Below are positions 3,164-5,499 of a stretch of DNA of 5,499 nucleotides, piece by piece. Both the position numbers and the translations under genes were made by a program. Source of the stretch: Rhodanobacteraceae bacterium (GTDB lineage: Bacteria; Pseudomonadota; Gammaproteobacteria; Xanthomonadales; Rhodanobacteraceae); assembly GCA_025924775.1 (NCBI GenBank), contig JAICHS010000167.1, positions 1 through 5,499 of the forward strand. Reading direction: 5' to 3'. The notes below the pieces were generated by a model. It saw nothing but the letters and a program-made list of their open reading frames with translations. It was not told the origin of the DNA and made no database searches. Position 1 is the first letter of the stretch, and every line of letters starts with the position of its first letter.

Positions 3164-5499
3164 TTGGTCCGGGACTGGGTACTGCTGCTGCTGGCGGTGG
3201 CCTACGTCGGGCTGCTGTTCGTGGTTGCCTACATGGGCGACCGGACCTCGTTGTACCCGCGCGCGCCGCGCCTGCGCCCGATCGTGTACGGCCTCGCGCT
3301 GGCGGTCTATTGCTCGTCGTGGACTTTCTATGGCGCGGTCGGCACGGCGGCCCGCAACGGGATTGCGTATCTGCCGATCTACCTGGGGCCGCTGTTGCTG
3401 TTCGTGTTCGGCGCGGGGTTCCTGCGACGCCTGGCGCAGGTGGCGCGGCGGCGCAAACTCACGTCGATCGCGGATTTCATCGGCGCGCGCTACGGCAAGT
3501 CGCGCGGGCTCGCGGCGCTGGTGGCGCTGATCGCGGTGATTGCCGTGGTGCCGTATGTCGCGCTGCAGTTCAAGGCCGTCGCGATGTCGTTCGACGTGCT
3601 CGGCGTGTTCGGGCACGCCCATGCCGGCCACGAGCACATCGACATCGCGCTGTGGTGTGCGGTGTTGATGGCGGCGTTTGCGATCCTGTTCGCGACGCAC
3701 AACGCGGATGCGTCCGGCCACCACCACGGCCTGGTGCTGGCGATCGCGCTGGAATCGACGGTCAAGCTGCTGGTGTTCGTGGCCGTGGCCGCGTTCGCGT
3801 TGTGGCACGGCCCGGGCCTGGCCGCGACGCTGCAGCGGCCGGTTGCCGAGTTTCGGCATGGCCTGCCGCAGGAGTTTCTGGCCCAGACCCTGCTGGCCGT
3901 GTGCGCGATGTTCTGCCTGCCACGGCAGTTCCAGGTCGGGATGGTCGAGTGCGAGGATGTTGCCGACCTGCGGCACGCGCGCTGGCTGTATCCCGCCTAC
4001 ATGCTGATCATCATCCTTGCGGTGTTGCCGATCGTCGCCACCGGCGCACTGATTCCGCGGGTGCAGGCGAGCCCGGCTGATGCCTGGGTCCTGGCGCTGC
4101 CGGCTGCCTATGGCAATACCGGCATGGCGCTGCTGGCCTTCATCGGCGGGTTTTCCGCGGCTACCGGGATGGTGATCGTGGCATCGGTGGCCTTGTCCAC
4201 CATGATCAGCAACGACCTGGTGATGCCGGCGCTGCTGCGCATGCGCTCGCTGCGGCTGGGTGAACGCGGCGATCTGTCGCGGCTGGTGATCGGCGTGCGG
4301 CGCGGCGCGATCGTGGTGCTGGCGCTGGCTGCCTACGCCTATTCGCGCGTCGCCGTGGGCTCCGAACACCTCGCCGCGATGGGACTGCTGGCGTTCGCGG
4401 CGGTGGTGCAGTTTGCGCCCGCGCTGATCGCAGCACTGTACTGGCGTGGCGCCAGCCGCCGCGGCGTGATGATCGGCCTGGCCGGCGGATTCAGCGTGTG
4501 GGTGTACACCCTGCTGCTGCCGACCCTGGTGCACTCGGGGGGCTGGCTGCAACACGGATTGTTCGGGTGGGCGTGGCTGCGGCCGCAGGCGCTGTTCGGG
4601 CTCAGTGGTTGGGGCCCGATATTGCACGGGACGTTTTGGTCGCTGCTGATGAATGTCGGTGGCATGGTGTTCTTCTCGCTGCGCTTCCCGCCGAGCCTGC
4701 ACGAGCGCCTGGCGGCGGCGGCGTTTCTCGATGTCGACCCCGTGCGCGGCGGTTCGGCTGGGGGTTGGCGCGGTCGCGTCGCGGTGGCCGACCTGCGCAC
4801 GCTGGCCGAGCGCATCATCGGCCGGGACGTCAGCGCGCGCGCCTTCGCCGATTACGCGGTGCAACACGGCCGTGCGCTGCAGCCGACCGAGAAGGCCGAC
4901 CGCGCGCTGGTGCAATACACCGAGCGCCTGCTGGCCTCGGGCGTGGGCGCGGCCAACGCGCACCGGATCCTGGTGAGCGCGCTTTCCGGCGGCGGGCTGG
5001 ACGTGGCCGAGGCGATGGCGCTGCTGGACGAGGCGTCGCAGGAGGTGCGCTTCAATCGCGACCTGTTGTGGACGATCCTGGGCAACGTCACGCAGGGCAT
5101 CAGCGTGATCGACGGGGACCTGCGGATGGTCGCGTGGAACCAGCGCTACCTGGAACTGTTCGATTATCCCGAAGGCATGGTGCACGTCGGCGTGCCGGTG
5201 TCGGAGCTGATCGGCTGGAATGCCGCGCGTGGCGAGTGCGGCCCCGGCGACGTCGCGACGCTGGTGGCGCGGCGGGTTGAACACTTGCGCGCGGGGTCGC
5301 CGCACGTCTTCCAGCACCTGCGGCCCGACGGCGCAGTGATCGAGATGCGCGGCCGCGCGTTGCGCGATGGCGGCTATGTCACCACCTACAGCGACGTCAC
5401 CGACTACAAGCGCGCCGAGCAGGCGCTGGTCGGCGTGAACGAGACGCTCGAGCGGCGCGTCGCACAGCGCACCTCCGAACTGTCCGATGCGCTGGCGGA
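3164..5499 (+). CDS. SSS-transporter-type sensor histidine kinase, CbrA/NahK-like (3' end outside window)
   Basis: Large inner-membrane sensor whose input module is a sodium:solute symporter-like domain; in relatives such as CbrA this part detects or transports a nutrient. The frame starts at TTG 3164 and stays open to the window end (778 residues seen). Residues 1 to about 510 hold roughly 13 hydrophobic helices with family blocks VYCSSWTFYGAVG, LPIYLGPLL, TSIADFIGARYGKSRG, FCLPRQFQVGMVE, and GGFSAATGMVIVASVALSTM followed by ISNDLVMP. A soluble segment to about residue 625 fits a STAC linker. A PAS domain follows at about 632-745 (NVTQGISVIDGDLRMVAWNQ), then a coiled coil beginning near 748 (YKRAEQALVGVNETLERRV). 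The kinase core, and any receiver domain, lie beyond the window. The start is unusual (TTG) but has a good GGAGG. The gene is divergent from the regBA operon, so shared regulation is possible. Family assignment is firm; ligand unknown. Confidence 0.88.
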   Translation, partial: MVRDWVLLLLAVAYVGLLFVVAYMGDRTSLYPRAPRLRPIVYGLALAVYCSSWTFYGAVGTAARNGIAYLPIYLGPLLLFVFGAGFLRRLAQVARRRKLTSIADFIGARYGKSRGLAALVALIAVIAVVPYVALQFKAVAMSFDVLGVFGHAHAGHEHIDIALWCAVLMAAFAILFATHNADASGHHHGLVLAIALESTVKLLVFVAVAAFALWHGPGLAATLQRPVAEFRHGLPQEFLAQTLLAVCAMFCLPRQFQVGMVECEDVADLRHARWLYPAYMLIIILAVLPIVATGALIPRVQASPADAWVLALPAAYGNTGMALLAFIGGFSAATGMVIVASVALSTMISNDLVMPALLRMRSLRLGERGDLSRLVIGVRRGAIVVLALAAYAYSRVAVGSEHLAAMGLLAFAAVVQFAPALIAALYWRGASRRGVMIGLAGGFSVWVYTLLLPTLVHSGGWLQHGLFGWAWLRPQALFGLSGWGPILHGTFWSLLMNVGGMVFFSLRFPPSLHERLAAAAFLDVDPVRGGSAGGWRGRVAVADLRTLAERIIGRDVSARAFADYAVQHGRALQPTEKADRALVQYTERLLASGVGAANAHRILVSALSGGGLDVAEAMALLDEASQEVRFNRDLLWTILGNVTQGISVIDGDLRMVAWNQRYLELFDYPEGMVHVGVPVSELIGWNAARGECGPGDVATLVARRVEHLRAGSPHVFQHLRPDGAVIEMRGRALRDGGYVTTYSDVTDYKRAEQALVGVNETLERRVAQRTSELSDALA

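Noticed and set aside
3053..5317. 754-residue open frame on the minus strand, opposite the symporter-kinase
   Set aside because: It is antisense to a gene with clear SSS and PAS homology. Its composition (long runs of R, H, Q, P) is that of a GC-rich shadow frame, and it has no recognisable domain, membrane segment or credible start signal.
1..5499. CRISPR arrays, tRNA/rRNA genes, insertion sequences, toxin-antitoxin or phage-defence genes
   Set aside because: I found no regularly spaced repeats, tRNA-like cloverleaf, transposase motifs or terminal inverted repeats. Apart from the receptor remnant and the intergenic gaps, the window is filled by recognised housekeeping and regulatory genes.

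Overview
GC-rich, densely packed bacterial chromosome that reads like a gammaproteobacterium, with a lean towards the Xanthomonadales/Lysobacterales. That placement is inferred from a proteobacterial SecF, a RegB/RegA-type two-component pair, a TonB-dependent receptor remnant and a CbrA/NahK-like symporter-kinase. It was not tested by alignment.

Layout: (1) bases 1-553, plus strand: the C-terminal 183 residues of the protein-export subunit SecF. (2) 554-646: a GC-rich gap between convergent genes with strong hairpins. (3) 647-1086, minus strand: a decayed TonB-dependent receptor. Its signal peptide and plug domain lie in different reading frames, and the gene stops before the barrel. (4) 1142-1156: a perfect 15-bp palindrome of the RegA/PrrA/RegR operator type (GCGAC-N5-GTCGC), between the regulator gene and the receptor remnant. 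(5) 1161-3019, minus strand: a 4-base-overlapping operon encoding a RegB-like redox sensor kinase and its RegA-like Fis-type response regulator. (6) 3020-3163: a divergent promoter region with an extended -10 element for the kinase operon, a 10-bp inverted repeat and a 10-bp direct repeat. (7) 3164-5499, plus strand: the first ~778 residues of a large sensor kinase with an SSS-transporter N-terminus, a probable STAC linker and a PAS domain. It runs off the window before the kinase core.

How the parts fit: RegB probably senses the quinone pool or redox state (GGxxNPF motif, and a Cys 40 residues after the phospho-His as in Rhodobacter RegB) and phosphorylates the regulator at D58. The palindrome 4 nt past the regulator's stop is the best candidate operator. 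It sits where an activator would act on the receptor gene, so the receptor was probably a local regulon member that has since been inactivated. The large symporter-kinase shares the divergent intergenic region and may be co-regulated. The most informative observations are the RegA-type palindrome and the two-lesion receptor pseudogene. Nothing here amounts to a clearly new system.
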